From Flavobacteriaceae bacterium D16 (GTDB lineage: Bacteria > Bacteroidota > Bacteroidia > Flavobacteriales > Flavobacteriaceae): a stretch of 64,000 bases of DNA. Position 1 is the stretch's first letter; every line of letters starts with the position of its first letter. Below, piece by piece: positions 1 through 7,830 of the stretch. The notes beneath the pieces were generated by a model, which was given only the letters and a program-made list of their open reading frames with translations, ran no database searches and had not been told where the DNA came from. The DNA lies in contig JAJTJC010000036.1 of the NCBI GenBank assembly GCA_021295155.1, forward strand, positions 186,001 to 250,000. Reading direction: 5' to 3'. The translations under genes were made by a program, and so were the position numbers.

Positions 1-1098
1 AAATTTATTTGGAAGTACCGGCATAACCGATACGAAATTATTCGAACCATAAGTGTGATGTTCTTCCAGACGGCATTTGCCTTTATCATTCCGGAAATTA
101 TGGCCAGGCTAAATGGTTCCATTCCCTATTACGACCTGAAGAATATATGGCCACTTAATTACTATAATTTTGAACGCTATCGGATAAATGGGTTTATCAG
201 TTCTGGTGATATTGGTCTGGCCTTGCTCATTTTCGGAATACTGTCGGTTTTTGTTATTTCTCCTATTCTGACTTATCGCTATGGAAAGCGTTGGTACTGT
301 TCCTGGGTTTGCGGATGCGGGGGCCTGGCTGAAACTGCAGGGGATGCCTTCAGGCAGCTCAGTGACAAAACCATTAAGGCCTGGAAGATCGAACGCTGGG
401 TAGTTCACAGTATTGTCGTTTTTGTTACCCTGATGACCACAGCGGTGATTTACTCCTATTTGGGGAATGATACCAGTAAATACTGGCTTACCAAAAGCAG
501 CTTTTTAATAGGGGTTACACTCCTGCTCACCCTGGTATTTGGGTGGGCGATGCTTTTTAAACGAAAACAACTTCAAAAGGATGCACAATACGGAGCTATA
601 GGTTATTTTATAATAATCATTGCTCTTATTGGCTTGCATCAGTTTAGTGGTGAAGGGAATATTTTCCTTTTTAAATCTGAGACGCTCCGGAAATCATACG
701 GGTTTCTGATTGGCAGCATCTTTTCCGGCGTAATCGGAACGGGTTTCTATCCCATCTTTGGGAATCGGGTATGGTGCAGGTTCGGATGTCCTATGGCCGC
801 TATCCTTGGTTTTCAACAAAAATTGTTTTCCCGTTTCCGCATAACTACCAACGGAGGGCAATGTATTTCCTGCGGAAACTGTTCCACTTATTGTGAAATG
901 GGTATCGATGTGAGGGCTTATGCCCAAAAAGGGGAAAACATTGTTAGATCAAGCTGCGTGGGGTGCGGAATCTGCTCTGCCGTTTGTCCCAGGGGCGTAC
1001 TTAAACTGGAAAACGGACCCCTTGAAGGCCGCATTGAAGCCAATCAGGTGTTGTTGGGTAATGATGTAGACCTTATGGATCTTGTCAATAGCAAATAG
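1..1098 (+). CDS. 4Fe-4S ferredoxin-type membrane protein (NapH/YccM-like), 5' end cut by window
   Basis: The reading frame is open from base 1, so the gene begins upstream; 365 residues are visible. Several hydrophobic segments alternate with cysteine motifs. A CxxxCxC cluster (WYCSWVCGCGG, about bases 295-330) is of the kind seen in NapH/CcoG-type membrane Fe-S proteins. Two classical 4Fe-4S motifs lie near the C-terminus: CISCGNCSTYC (from base 862) and CVGCGICSAVC (from base 955), each followed by a further Cys or a CP. The family passes electrons across or along the membrane, but the partner is not visible here. The next gene follows after 79 bp with its own candidate promoter, so a shared operon is uncertain. 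Exact substrate unknown. Confidence 0.8.
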   Translation, partial: KFIWKYRHNRYEIIRTISVMFFQTAFAFIIPEIMARLNGSIPYYDLKNIWPLNYYNFERYRINGFISSGDIGLALLIFGILSVFVISPILTYRYGKRWYCSWVCGCGGLAETAGDAFRQLSDKTIKAWKIERWVVHSIVVFVTLMTTAVIYSYLGNDTSKYWLTKSSFLIGVTLLLTLVFGWAMLFKRKQLQKDAQYGAIGYFIIIIALIGLHQFSGEGNIFLFKSETLRKSYGFLIGSIFSGVIGTGFYPIFGNRVWCRFGCPMAAILGFQQKLFSRFRITTNGGQCISCGNCSTYCEMGIDVRAYAQKGENIVRSSCVGCGICSAVCPRGVLKLENGPLEGRIEANQVLLGNDVDLMDLVNSK

Positions 1099-1139
1099 CG
1101 CTTTTCCCGATTTGCGAACCCAGGCCGGAAGATAATTCC

Positions 1140-1147
1140 TACTTTTG
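1140..1147 (+). promoter_or_regulatory. Candidate Bacteroidota minus-7 element for the glycosyltransferase cassette
   Basis: TACTTTTG matches the TAnnTTTG consensus exactly and lies 30 bp before the start codon at 1178. A TTTG at 1111-1114 could be the minus-33 element, but the 25-bp spacer is longer than usual, so the call is tentative. Confidence 0.35.
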
Positions 1148-1177
1148 TGCCTTTCGAAATTCACCCCCCTTTGGGAC

Positions 1178-1867
1178 ATGCATGATATTCGTGTTATCAT
1201 ACCGGCCTTCAACGAGGAAAAATCCATTGCTAAAGTAATTGGAGCAATCCCTGAGACAGTAAATGAAATTATTGTAGTAAATAATAATTCCACAGACGAA
1301 ACTGCCTTAGTAGCCCGCCAAGCAGGGGCTACCGTCTTAACCGAAACCCAAATGGGCTACGGATATGCCTGCTTGAAGGGATTAAATTATGTGCAGGAAC
1401 AATCCAAAACCCCTGATATCATCGTATTTATCGACGGAGACTATTCAGATTATCCGCAGGAACTTCCCAAAGTGGTTGCTCCTATTTTAGAAGAAGGTGC
1501 GGATTTTGTGATAGGGGCCCGGGTAAAATCCCTGAGGGAAAAAGGCTCAATGACACCTCAACAGGTGTTTGGTAACTGGCTGGCCACCTTCCTCATGAGA
1601 ATCTTATACGGAGCCAAATTTAGTGACCTGGGACCCTTTAGGGCTATTCGTTACGAAAGGCTCCTGGAATTGGAAATGCAGGACAAAACCTACGGCTGGA
1701 CCGTGGAGATGCAATTGAAGGCGATTAAGCATCGTTTGGCATATGTCGAAGTACCAGTGCGTTACAAAAAAAGAATAGGCATCTCTAAAGTGTCAGGTAC
1801 TGTAAAAGGTACTATATTTGCCGGCATAAAAATATTGGGTTGGATCATTAAATACGGTTTTAAATAA
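1178..1867 (+). CDS. GT2 glycosyltransferase, polyprenyl-phosphate sugar synthase (DPM1-like)
   Basis: A 229-residue GT-A fold enzyme starting at MHDIRVIIPAFNEE, a typical GT2 N-terminus; the open frame extends upstream to 1145 without a better start. Visible motifs are VVNNNSTD after the first strand and the metal-binding FIDGDYSDYP (DxD type), followed by DLGPFRAIR and VEMQLKA. Length and lack of large C-terminal membrane domains fit the dolichyl/undecaprenyl-phosphate mannose or glucose synthase group. It lies 1 bp from the next glycosyltransferase, so they are probably co-translated. A polyprenyl-phosphate sugar made here could serve as donor for the membrane mannosyltransferase at 3443, which is inference from family roles. 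Confidence 0.85.
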   Translation: MHDIRVIIPAFNEEKSIAKVIGAIPETVNEIIVVNNNSTDETALVARQAGATVLTETQMGYGYACLKGLNYVQEQSKTPDIIVFIDGDYSDYPQELPKVVAPILEEGADFVIGARVKSLREKGSMTPQQVFGNWLATFLMRILYGAKFSDLGPFRAIRYERLLELEMQDKTYGWTVEMQLKAIKHRLAYVEVPVRYKKRIGISKVSGTVKGTIFAGIKILGWIIKYGFK

Positions 1868-1868
1868 T

Positions 1869-3353
1869 ATGGGACTCACAATTTCTTACATTGTCATTGC
1901 GATTTATAGTATCGCCCTGATCCTGATTTTTCTGTATAGTCTTGCCCAGTTAAACCTGCTGGTAAACTACCTCAGCAATAAAAGACGTAACCAGGAAGCT
2001 CCTAAATTTAATTTATTGGATCCCAAGGAAATCCCCTTCGTGACCATCCAGCTTCCCATCTACAACGAAGAGTATGTTGTGGAACGCCTACTGGACAATA
2101 TTGCTAAAATTGAGTACCCCAAAAGCAAACTGGAAATCCAGGTTCTGGATGATTCCACAGACGATTCTGTAACTGAAACGGCAGGCCGGATAAAGGCCTT
2201 GCAAGACACAGGTCTTGATATTCAACATATCTGCAGGGAGAATCGTGAGGGCTTTAAGGCAGGAGCCTTGAAAGAGGGTCTTAAAATAGCCAAGGGTGAA
2301 TTCATTGCCATATTTGATGCAGATTTTCTTCCGGATAGTGATTGGTTGAAAAAGACAGTGATCTATTTCAAGGATAAAGAAATCGGTGTGGTGCAAACCC
2401 GATGGGGGCATATTAACCGTGATTATTCTACCCTAACACGTATTCAGGCATTTGCTCTGGATGCTCATTTTACCCTGGAACAGGTAGGACGAAATTCTAA
2501 GGGACATTTCATCAACTTTAACGGTACTGCTGGAATCTGGAGGAAAGCATGTATTCTGGATGCAGGTAACTGGGAAGGAGATACATTAACAGAAGATCTG
2601 GACCTTAGCTATCGCGCTCAATTAAAGAATTGGAAGTTTAAATATCTAGAAGACGTTGAAACCCCTGCTGAATTACCTGTGGTAATAAGTGCAGCCAGAT
2701 CCCAGCAATTCCGCTGGAACAAGGGTGGGGCCGAAAACTTCAGGAAAACGGTCCTAAGTGTTATTACGTCTAAAAATATACCCTTCAAAACAAAATTTCA
2801 TGGCGTTATGCACCTGCTGAATAGCAGTATGTTCCTATGTGTATTCCTCGTGGCCTTGCTTAGTATCCCTATGTTGTATATTAAAAATAGTTTTGGCCAT
2901 ATGGGATGGATTTTTGAGGCAACCAGCTTCTTCATTGTCAGTACCATTATACTTTTTATCTGTTACTGGTTTACTTATCGCAGTATACAAGGCAGTAGTT
3001 TTGATCATTTTGTAGATTATATCAAGCTGTTTTTCACTTTTTTCTCCGTGGCACTGGGATTCTCCCTGCACAATACCGTTGCGGTGCTTGAAGGACATAT
3101 GGGCAAGCGCAGTGAATTTGTACGAACGCCAAAATTCAACATCAATAACATTACGGACAGCTGGAAAGGCAATAAATACCTTACCAAAAAGCTATCACCC
3201 AACATGATTCTGGAGTTTGGATTGATGCTTTACTTCCTCTTCGGAATGTACAGCGCTATTCCATTAAATGATTTCGGACTGTTCCCATTCCACCTTATGC
3301 TCTTCCTGGGATTTGGTTTTGTATTTTTTAAATCCCTTATGGCAAAGGCCTAA
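1869..3353 (+). CDS. Processive GT2 glycosyltransferase, cellulose/mannan synthase-like
   Basis: A 494-residue membrane glycosyltransferase. One N-terminal transmembrane segment precedes a cytosolic GT-A domain with the full processive signature: LDDSTDDS (first Asp), IFDADFLP (DxD), TLTEDLDLSYRAQ (TED base) and QQFRWNKGG (Q-x-x-RW acceptor motif). Four or more transmembrane helices follow after about residue 310. This set is known from BcsA, glucomannan synthases and related polymerases, and the product sugar cannot be read from sequence. It has no PilZ domain and no adjacent BcsB, so bacterial cellulose secretion is unlikely. It is tightly coupled to the upstream DPM1-like gene. Confidence 0.85.
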   Translation: MGLTISYIVIAIYSIALILIFLYSLAQLNLLVNYLSNKRRNQEAPKFNLLDPKEIPFVTIQLPIYNEEYVVERLLDNIAKIEYPKSKLEIQVLDDSTDDSVTETAGRIKALQDTGLDIQHICRENREGFKAGALKEGLKIAKGEFIAIFDADFLPDSDWLKKTVIYFKDKEIGVVQTRWGHINRDYSTLTRIQAFALDAHFTLEQVGRNSKGHFINFNGTAGIWRKACILDAGNWEGDTLTEDLDLSYRAQLKNWKFKYLEDVETPAELPVVISAARSQQFRWNKGGAENFRKTVLSVITSKNIPFKTKFHGVMHLLNSSMFLCVFLVALLSIPMLYIKNSFGHMGWIFEATSFFIVSTIILFICYWFTYRSIQGSSFDHFVDYIKLFFTFFSVALGFSLHNTVAVLEGHMGKRSEFVRTPKFNINNITDSWKGNKYLTKKLSPNMILEFGLMLYFLFGMYSAIPLNDFGLFPFHLMLFLGFGFVFFKSLMAKA

Positions 3354-3355
3354 TC

Positions 3356-3371
3356 ATCCATTTTGATGGAT
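3356..3371 (+). terminator. Weak hairpin after the GT2 pair
   Basis: A 6-bp stem (ATCCAT/ATGGAT) with TTTG loop begins just after the stop codon at 3353. No clean U-run follows directly (TAAGGTGTCTTTTG), so it may only be an mRNA 3' structure. Confidence 0.2.
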
Positions 3372-3442
3372 TAAGGTGTCTTTTGTATTGGTACTGTTCA
3401 GCAATTTTTCAGTTATTTGCAGGAAGACTTAACTAACTGAAC

Positions 3443-4804
3443 TTGCTGAAATCACTGCATAAATATTGGAATCTGCATAGGCTTCCTATACTGATCATCC
3501 TTGCTTCAGTTATCTTCTATTTTGTATTTGCGTATCAACTGGAACGGCAGGATTTTCCAAAACTTCTGGGACTATATCTGGCACTGTTCTTTTTTTGTTA
3601 CAAACTAATCCAATTTGAAAAATGGAATTTCAGGCTTCTTCTCTTTGCCGGACTGCTATTTCGATTGGTTTTTCTTTGGGCAGAACCCAATCTATCTCAG
3701 GACTTTTACCGCTTTCTGTGGGACGGGCACCTTTGGCTTGAGGGCGGAAACCCATACCTCTACACCCCTGATGAACTGATGGTCACGGGAGCAAGCCAGA
3801 TCCCAAATGCCTCAATACTACATGAAGGAATGGGTGAGCTAAGCGCGAGGCACTATAGCAATTACCCGCCCTTAAACCAGTTATTTTTTACCCTGGCCGC
3901 CATATGGGGAGGCAAGAGTATTATGGGAACCGTAATAGCATCAAGACTGATGCTTATTTTTGCTGACGTTGGTGTTTTCTACTTTGGGAAGAAGCTATTA
4001 CTAATCCTTAACCGTTCGCCGCATCTGATATTCTGGTATTTTCTCAATCCCTTGGTAATAATCGAACTTACAGGCAACCTACATTATGAAGGTCTGATGC
4101 TGTTATTCTTTATCTGGGCTATCTATTTGCTTGCCATCAACCAATGGATATTCGCCGCCCTGCTATTTGGGGCTTCCATCTCTATAAAATTGATTCCTTT
4201 ACTCTTCCTGCCCTTATTCTTTAAAAATCTTGGATGGATTAAAAGTCTTGCTTTTTATCTGTTGGTTTTCCTGGCAGTAGCAATTACCCTCATCCCTTTC
4301 TATACCCCAGAATTTTTCTCAAACTACACCGCTACCCTACAACTCTGGTTTTCAAATTTCGAATTCAATGCCAGTATATTTAACCTCACTAAAGCAATAA
4401 GTGCACAATTTGAGGTAAGGTCATGGGAGCTTATCAAGGTTTATGGTAAAATAACCCCCTTAATCACATTAGCAGTGTTACTTCTACTAAGCTTCTTAAG
4501 GAAAAAAAGAACGCTTTCCGTATTGCTCGAGAATATGCTCCTGGTTATATGCCTCTATTATTTTATGTCCTCCGCAGTACATCCCTGGTATGTTATTTTT
4601 CCCTTGTTTTTGGCACTATTCACGGATTATCGCTTCTCCATCCTTTGGTCTGCACTCGTAATTTTGAGCTACTCCGCCTATATGCAACCGCAGATCAGTG
4701 AATCCATGTTACTGCTGTCAATTGAATATCTTTTAGTATTTGGATTCCTGGGGTATGAATTTTTCAGATACAGGTCGCATAAACCCTTAATTCATAAAAA
4801 TTAA
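3443..4804 (+). CDS. Integral-membrane mannosyltransferase-like protein (GT-C fold)
   Basis: A 453-residue polytopic protein with roughly ten hydrophobic segments. An acidic, aromatic first loop (PNLSQDFYRFLWDGHLWLEG) contains the Asp and DG pattern typical of GT-C enzymes that use polyprenyl-phosphate sugars (GT87/PIG-M-like). Its conserved NYPPLNQLFF motif follows the second loop. The start is TTG at 3443: an in-frame stop at 3434 leaves no room for an earlier ATG, and the next ATG would remove the first membrane segments. It follows the GT2 pair by 89 bp. Together the three genes suggest a pathway that makes a lipid-linked sugar and adds it outside the membrane; the acceptor is unknown. 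Confidence 0.7.
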   Translation: MLKSLHKYWNLHRLPILIILASVIFYFVFAYQLERQDFPKLLGLYLALFFFCYKLIQFEKWNFRLLLFAGLLFRLVFLWAEPNLSQDFYRFLWDGHLWLEGGNPYLYTPDELMVTGASQIPNASILHEGMGELSARHYSNYPPLNQLFFTLAAIWGGKSIMGTVIASRLMLIFADVGVFYFGKKLLLILNRSPHLIFWYFLNPLVIIELTGNLHYEGLMLLFFIWAIYLLAINQWIFAALLFGASISIKLIPLLFLPLFFKNLGWIKSLAFYLLVFLAVAITLIPFYTPEFFSNYTATLQLWFSNFEFNASIFNLTKAISAQFEVRSWELIKVYGKITPLITLAVLLLLSFLRKKRTLSVLLENMLLVICLYYFMSSAVHPWYVIFPLFLALFTDYRFSILWSALVILSYSAYMQPQISESMLLLSIEYLLVFGFLGYEFFRYRSHKPLIHKN

Positions 4805-4813
4805 GAGGGCTTC

Positions 4814-4843
4814 TTTGTCAGTTCAACATATTTTGTACATTTG
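4814..4843 (+). promoter_or_regulatory. Promoter of the arginine leader and operon
   Basis: TTTG at 4814-4817, an 18-bp spacer, then TACATTTG at 4836-4843, a full match to the Bacteroidota TTTG/TAnnTTTG consensus. The predicted transcription start falls at about 4848-4851, on or just before the ATG of the leader ORF. The leader may therefore be translated from a leaderless or nearly leaderless mRNA. Confidence 0.6.
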
Positions 4844-4850
4844 GTGAAGC

Positions 4851-4931
4851 ATGAAAAACAATGCCAACATATCGGTTTTCCTATACGGCGTCTTTCGTCC
4901 GTTCTTTTCGCCTCGCAGCCGTCGCCCGTAA
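4851..4931 (+). CDS. Putative arginine leader peptide (26 aa)
   Basis: A short ORF, ATG at 4851 and TAA at 4929, ending in FFSPRSRRP. It contains four Arg codons (4896, 4914, 4920, 4923), three of them in the last five residues. It sits alone between a consensus promoter and the first arginine-operon gene, 87 bp before its ATG. That placement is what is expected of a leader peptide whose translation reports charged tRNA-Arg. No strong intrinsic terminator is visible downstream: there is a weak GGAAAT/ATTTCC hairpin (4950-4971) and a T5 run at about 4988. If it regulates, the mechanism may involve ribosome stalling, Rho or translational coupling. Too short for homology to be judged by eye. Confidence 0.55.
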   Translation: MKNNANISVFLYGVFRPFFSPRSRRP

Positions 4932-5018
4932 GGGTGTAATTATGTTATGGGAAATAGGTGAGTCCATTTCCGCAAAATCTTCCGATCCTTTTTAGTTTTA
5001 AGTTCAAATCGAAAAGCA

Positions 5019-5636
5019 ATGAAAATTGTAATTGCTAACGAATCTCATATAAAGTACGCTCAGATCATAAGCGATACCATTACGGAATCTGCAAAAGTTA
5101 GGGGTACCGGGATTGCCCGGCGTACACCGGAATATATCATCAAACGATTACAGCAGGGCAACGCGGTAATTGCGCTGGATGATGGCAATTTTGCCGGATT
5201 TTGCTATATCGAAGTGTGGGGCCATAAGAAGTTTGTGGCCAACAGTGGACTTATAGTCCATCCGGATTATCGCAAACAGGGCCTGGCCAAAAAGATCAAG
5301 AAAGCCATCTTTGAGCTTTCTAGAAAAAAATTCCCGGGGGCAAAGATTTTTGGGATTACTACCGGTCTGGCCGTAATGAAAATGAACTATGAACTCGGTT
5401 ACAAACCGGTGACATTCTCTGAGCTTACGGATGATCCCCAATTCTGGAAAGGTTGTCAGACCTGCAAGAATTTTGACGTCCTTACACGTACGGATCACAA
5501 GATGTGCCTCTGCACAGGGATGCTTTTCGATCCGAATGACAAAACCAAGATCAAAAAATCCAAACGGACGGGAAAATCGATACAATCCTTGAAAAAAATC
5601 AAGACCAACCTGTTCTCAAAAAAAGACGAAAAATGA
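5019..5636 (+). CDS. GNAT acyltransferase, candidate N-acyl-glutamate synthase of the arginine operon
   Basis: A 205-residue GNAT protein. The acyl-CoA site is seen in LIVHPDYRKQGLAKKIKKA (residues 78-96; Q/R-x-x-G-x-A pattern). The C-terminal part has Cys146, Cys149, Cys163 and Cys165 (CxxC...CxC), a possible Zn site, then a Lys-rich tail. It is the first gene of the arginine operon and overlaps argG by 4 bp (ATGA). No argA or argJ is present, so the step from glutamate to N-acyl-glutamate is otherwise unfilled. From memory, genetic work in Bacteroides has assigned a GNAT at the arginine locus to this role. Succinyl- rather than acetyl-glutamate is suggested by the argF' residue described below. 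The exact reaction is inference. Confidence 0.7.
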   Translation: MKIVIANESHIKYAQIISDTITESAKVRGTGIARRTPEYIIKRLQQGNAVIALDDGNFAGFCYIEVWGHKKFVANSGLIVHPDYRKQGLAKKIKKAIFELSRKKFPGAKIFGITTGLAVMKMNYELGYKPVTFSELTDDPQFWKGCQTCKNFDVLTRTDHKMCLCTGMLFDPNDKTKIKKSKRTGKSIQSLKKIKTNLFSKKDEK

Positions 5637-6823
5637 AAAAATTGGTATTAGCCTATAGTGGCGGATTAGATACTTCGTACTGTGCCCTCCACCTTTCCAA
5701 AGAAGAAGGATACGAGGTGCACGCCGTTACTGTAAATACTGGGGGATTTACTGAGGAGGAGGTATCTGATATAAAACAGAAAGCGCTAAACTTAGGCGTA
5801 AAGACTTATAAGTCCATTGATGCCGTTGACACTTTCTATGATAAAGTAGTTAAATACCTGGTTTATGGAAATGTCTTGAGGAATAACACCTATCCTCTTT
5901 CGGTAAGTGCAGAGCGCATCGTTCAGGCCATGGAGATCGTCTATCATGCAAAAGCCATAGGGGCCAGCAGTATTGCCCATGGAAGTACGGGTGCTGGTAA
6001 TGATCAGGTGCGTTTCGATATGATCTTTCAAATACTGGCACCTGAAATAGAGATTATCACGCCTATTCGCGACAAACAACTCTCACGGCAAGAAGAAATT
6101 AGCTACCTGCAGGAACAGGGTATTGACTATTCCTGGGAAAAGGCAAAGTACTCGATAAACAAAGGGCTTTGGGGCACCTCCGTGGGTGGGGATGAAACAC
6201 TTAGTTCTAACCGGGCATTACCCGATGAGGCTTTTCCTAGCCCTCTGAAAGCACAAGATCCTCAAAAAATAAGCTTAAGCTTTAAAAAAGGTGAGCTATC
6301 TGCAATGAACGGTAAATCGGGAAGCCCGGTTGAAATAATTGAAAAACTTAATGAACTGGCATCCCAATATGCCATTGGCCGCGATATTCATGTAGGCGAT
6401 ACGATCATTGGTATTAAAGGCCGAGTGGGGTTTGAAGCCGCCGCACCCTTAATCATAATTAAAGCACATCACCTTTTGGAAAAACACACCCTGAGTAAAT
6501 GGCAACAATACCAGAAAGAACAATTGGGTAATTTCTACGGCATGTTATTGCATGAAGGAAACTACCTGGATGAAGTGATGCGTAATATTGAAGTATTTCT
6601 TGAGGATACCCAGAAAAATGTCAGCGGTGACGTCTTCATTAGCCTGCATCCTTACCGATTTACACTTGAAGGGATCTCTTCAGAACACGATCTGATGAAC
6701 GCCTCCTTTGGGAGTTACGGAGAATGGAATGAAGGATGGACGGCTAACGATGCAAAAGGATTTATAAAAATCCTTTCCAATCCCGGTAAAATTACAAACC
6801 ATGTAAATCAGAATAATGATTAG
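5633..6823 (+). CDS. argG: Argininosuccinate synthase
   Basis: At 396 residues it has the family length. The N-terminus LVLAYSGGLDTSYCAL holds the ATP pyrophosphatase P-loop (SGGLDTS). AHGSTGAGNDQVRFD and the central EIITPIRDKQLSRQEE are the usual citrulline- and aspartate-binding regions. It joins citrulline and aspartate, using ATP, to give argininosuccinate in the cytoplasm. It overlaps the GNAT gene by 4 bp and argC by 8 bp, so translation is probably coupled. Confidence 0.95.
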   Translation: MKKLVLAYSGGLDTSYCALHLSKEEGYEVHAVTVNTGGFTEEEVSDIKQKALNLGVKTYKSIDAVDTFYDKVVKYLVYGNVLRNNTYPLSVSAERIVQAMEIVYHAKAIGASSIAHGSTGAGNDQVRFDMIFQILAPEIEIITPIRDKQLSRQEEISYLQEQGIDYSWEKAKYSINKGLWGTSVGGDETLSSNRALPDEAFPSPLKAQDPQKISLSFKKGELSAMNGKSGSPVEIIEKLNELASQYAIGRDIHVGDTIIGIKGRVGFEAAAPLIIIKAHHLLEKHTLSKWQQYQKEQLGNFYGMLLHEGNYLDEVMRNIEVFLEDTQKNVSGDVFISLHPYRFTLEGISSEHDLMNASFGSYGEWNEGWTANDAKGFIKILSNPGKITNHVNQNND

Positions 6824-7790
6824 GGTAGGAGTTATAGGAGGATCCGGATACACGGGTGGAGAGCTTCTCCGTTTGCTTGTTAATCATACTGAAGTACAGC
6901 TCTGTTTTGTTTTTAGTAGAACACGGGCTGGAAAGCCTGTTTCCACTGCTCATCCAGACCTTCTGGGATTAACAGACCTCTCATTTAGCGGAGAGATACA
7001 GCCCGATGTAGACTTGGTATTCCTTTGCCTGGGGCATGGAAACAGCAGAAAATTTATATTAGAACACCCATTTAGTTCGCACACAAAAATTATTGACCTG
7101 AGCAGAGATTTCAGACTCATTGAAGACCGTTCTCTTAATGGGAAATCTTTCGTCTATGGACTTCCGGAATTGAACAAAAAGCAAATTCAGCAGGCCAGTT
7201 ACATTGCGAATCCCGGTTGCTTTGCTACAGCTATTCAGTTAGCACTGCTGCCCCTGGCCAGTAAGGGACTGCTGTCTGGTGATGTGCATGTAAATGCAAC
7301 AACAGGCAGCACCGGAGCCGGGGTAATCCCATCAGAAACCACACATTTCAGCTGGAGAAACAACAACATTTCCTGGTATAAACCATTTAAGCATCAACAT
7401 TTGGATGAAATCAACCAAAGCCTGGATATGGAACAGACAAATCGCGGGCCTTTGCTATTCCTTCCTATTCGGGGAAACTTCAGCCGGGGTATTTTTGCCA
7501 CGGCTTATACGCGGTATTCGGGTGATCAGGAATCCATTCTTGATCATTTTAAAGCTTACTACCAAGAAGCTCCCTTTACACAAATCAGTGAAAGTCCTGT
7601 ATTTCTGAAACAGGTAGTCAATACCAACCAATGCCATTTACACATTCACCTGGGAGAAGGCGTATTATTGGTCACCTCTGTGATTGATAATTTATTGAAA
7701 GGAGCTTCCGGACAGGCCGTGCAAAATATGAACCTCATGTTTGGTTTTCCGGAATCAGAAGGCCTTGACCTGAAAGCAGGCGTATTCTAA
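6816..7790 (+). CDS. argC: N-acyl-gamma-glutamyl-phosphate reductase
   Basis: A 324-residue NADPH-dependent reductase. The N-terminal Rossmann motif is VGVIGGSGYTGGELLR, and the catalytic Cys135 lies in NPGCFATAIQ. The GSTGAG segment and KPFKHQHLDEI follow in the expected order. It reduces N-acyl-glutamyl phosphate to the semialdehyde. In an organism with succinylated intermediates the substrate would be N-succinyl-glutamyl phosphate. It overlaps the end of argG, and proC follows after 40 bp. Confidence 0.93.
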   Translation: MIRVGVIGGSGYTGGELLRLLVNHTEVQLCFVFSRTRAGKPVSTAHPDLLGLTDLSFSGEIQPDVDLVFLCLGHGNSRKFILEHPFSSHTKIIDLSRDFRLIEDRSLNGKSFVYGLPELNKKQIQQASYIANPGCFATAIQLALLPLASKGLLSGDVHVNATTGSTGAGVIPSETTHFSWRNNNISWYKPFKHQHLDEINQSLDMEQTNRGPLLFLPIRGNFSRGIFATAYTRYSGDQESILDHFKAYYQEAPFTQISESPVFLKQVVNTNQCHLHIHLGEGVLLVTSVIDNLLKGASGQAVQNMNLMFGFPESEGLDLKAGVF

Positions 7791-7830
7791 CAATTGCCCC
7801 ATCTTAATAACCTAACATAAAACAAGCGAC

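Noticed and set aside
4924-4934. Small CCC-GTAA-GGG hairpin at the leader-ORF stop
   Set aside because: Only 3 bp of stem; too weak to call an attenuator by itself.
4950-4971. GGAAAT/ATTTCC hairpin as an intrinsic terminator of the arginine leader
   Set aside because: Six weak pairs with a 10-nt loop, and the T-run lies 15 nt further on; not a convincing Rho-independent terminator, so it is mentioned only as a possible structure.
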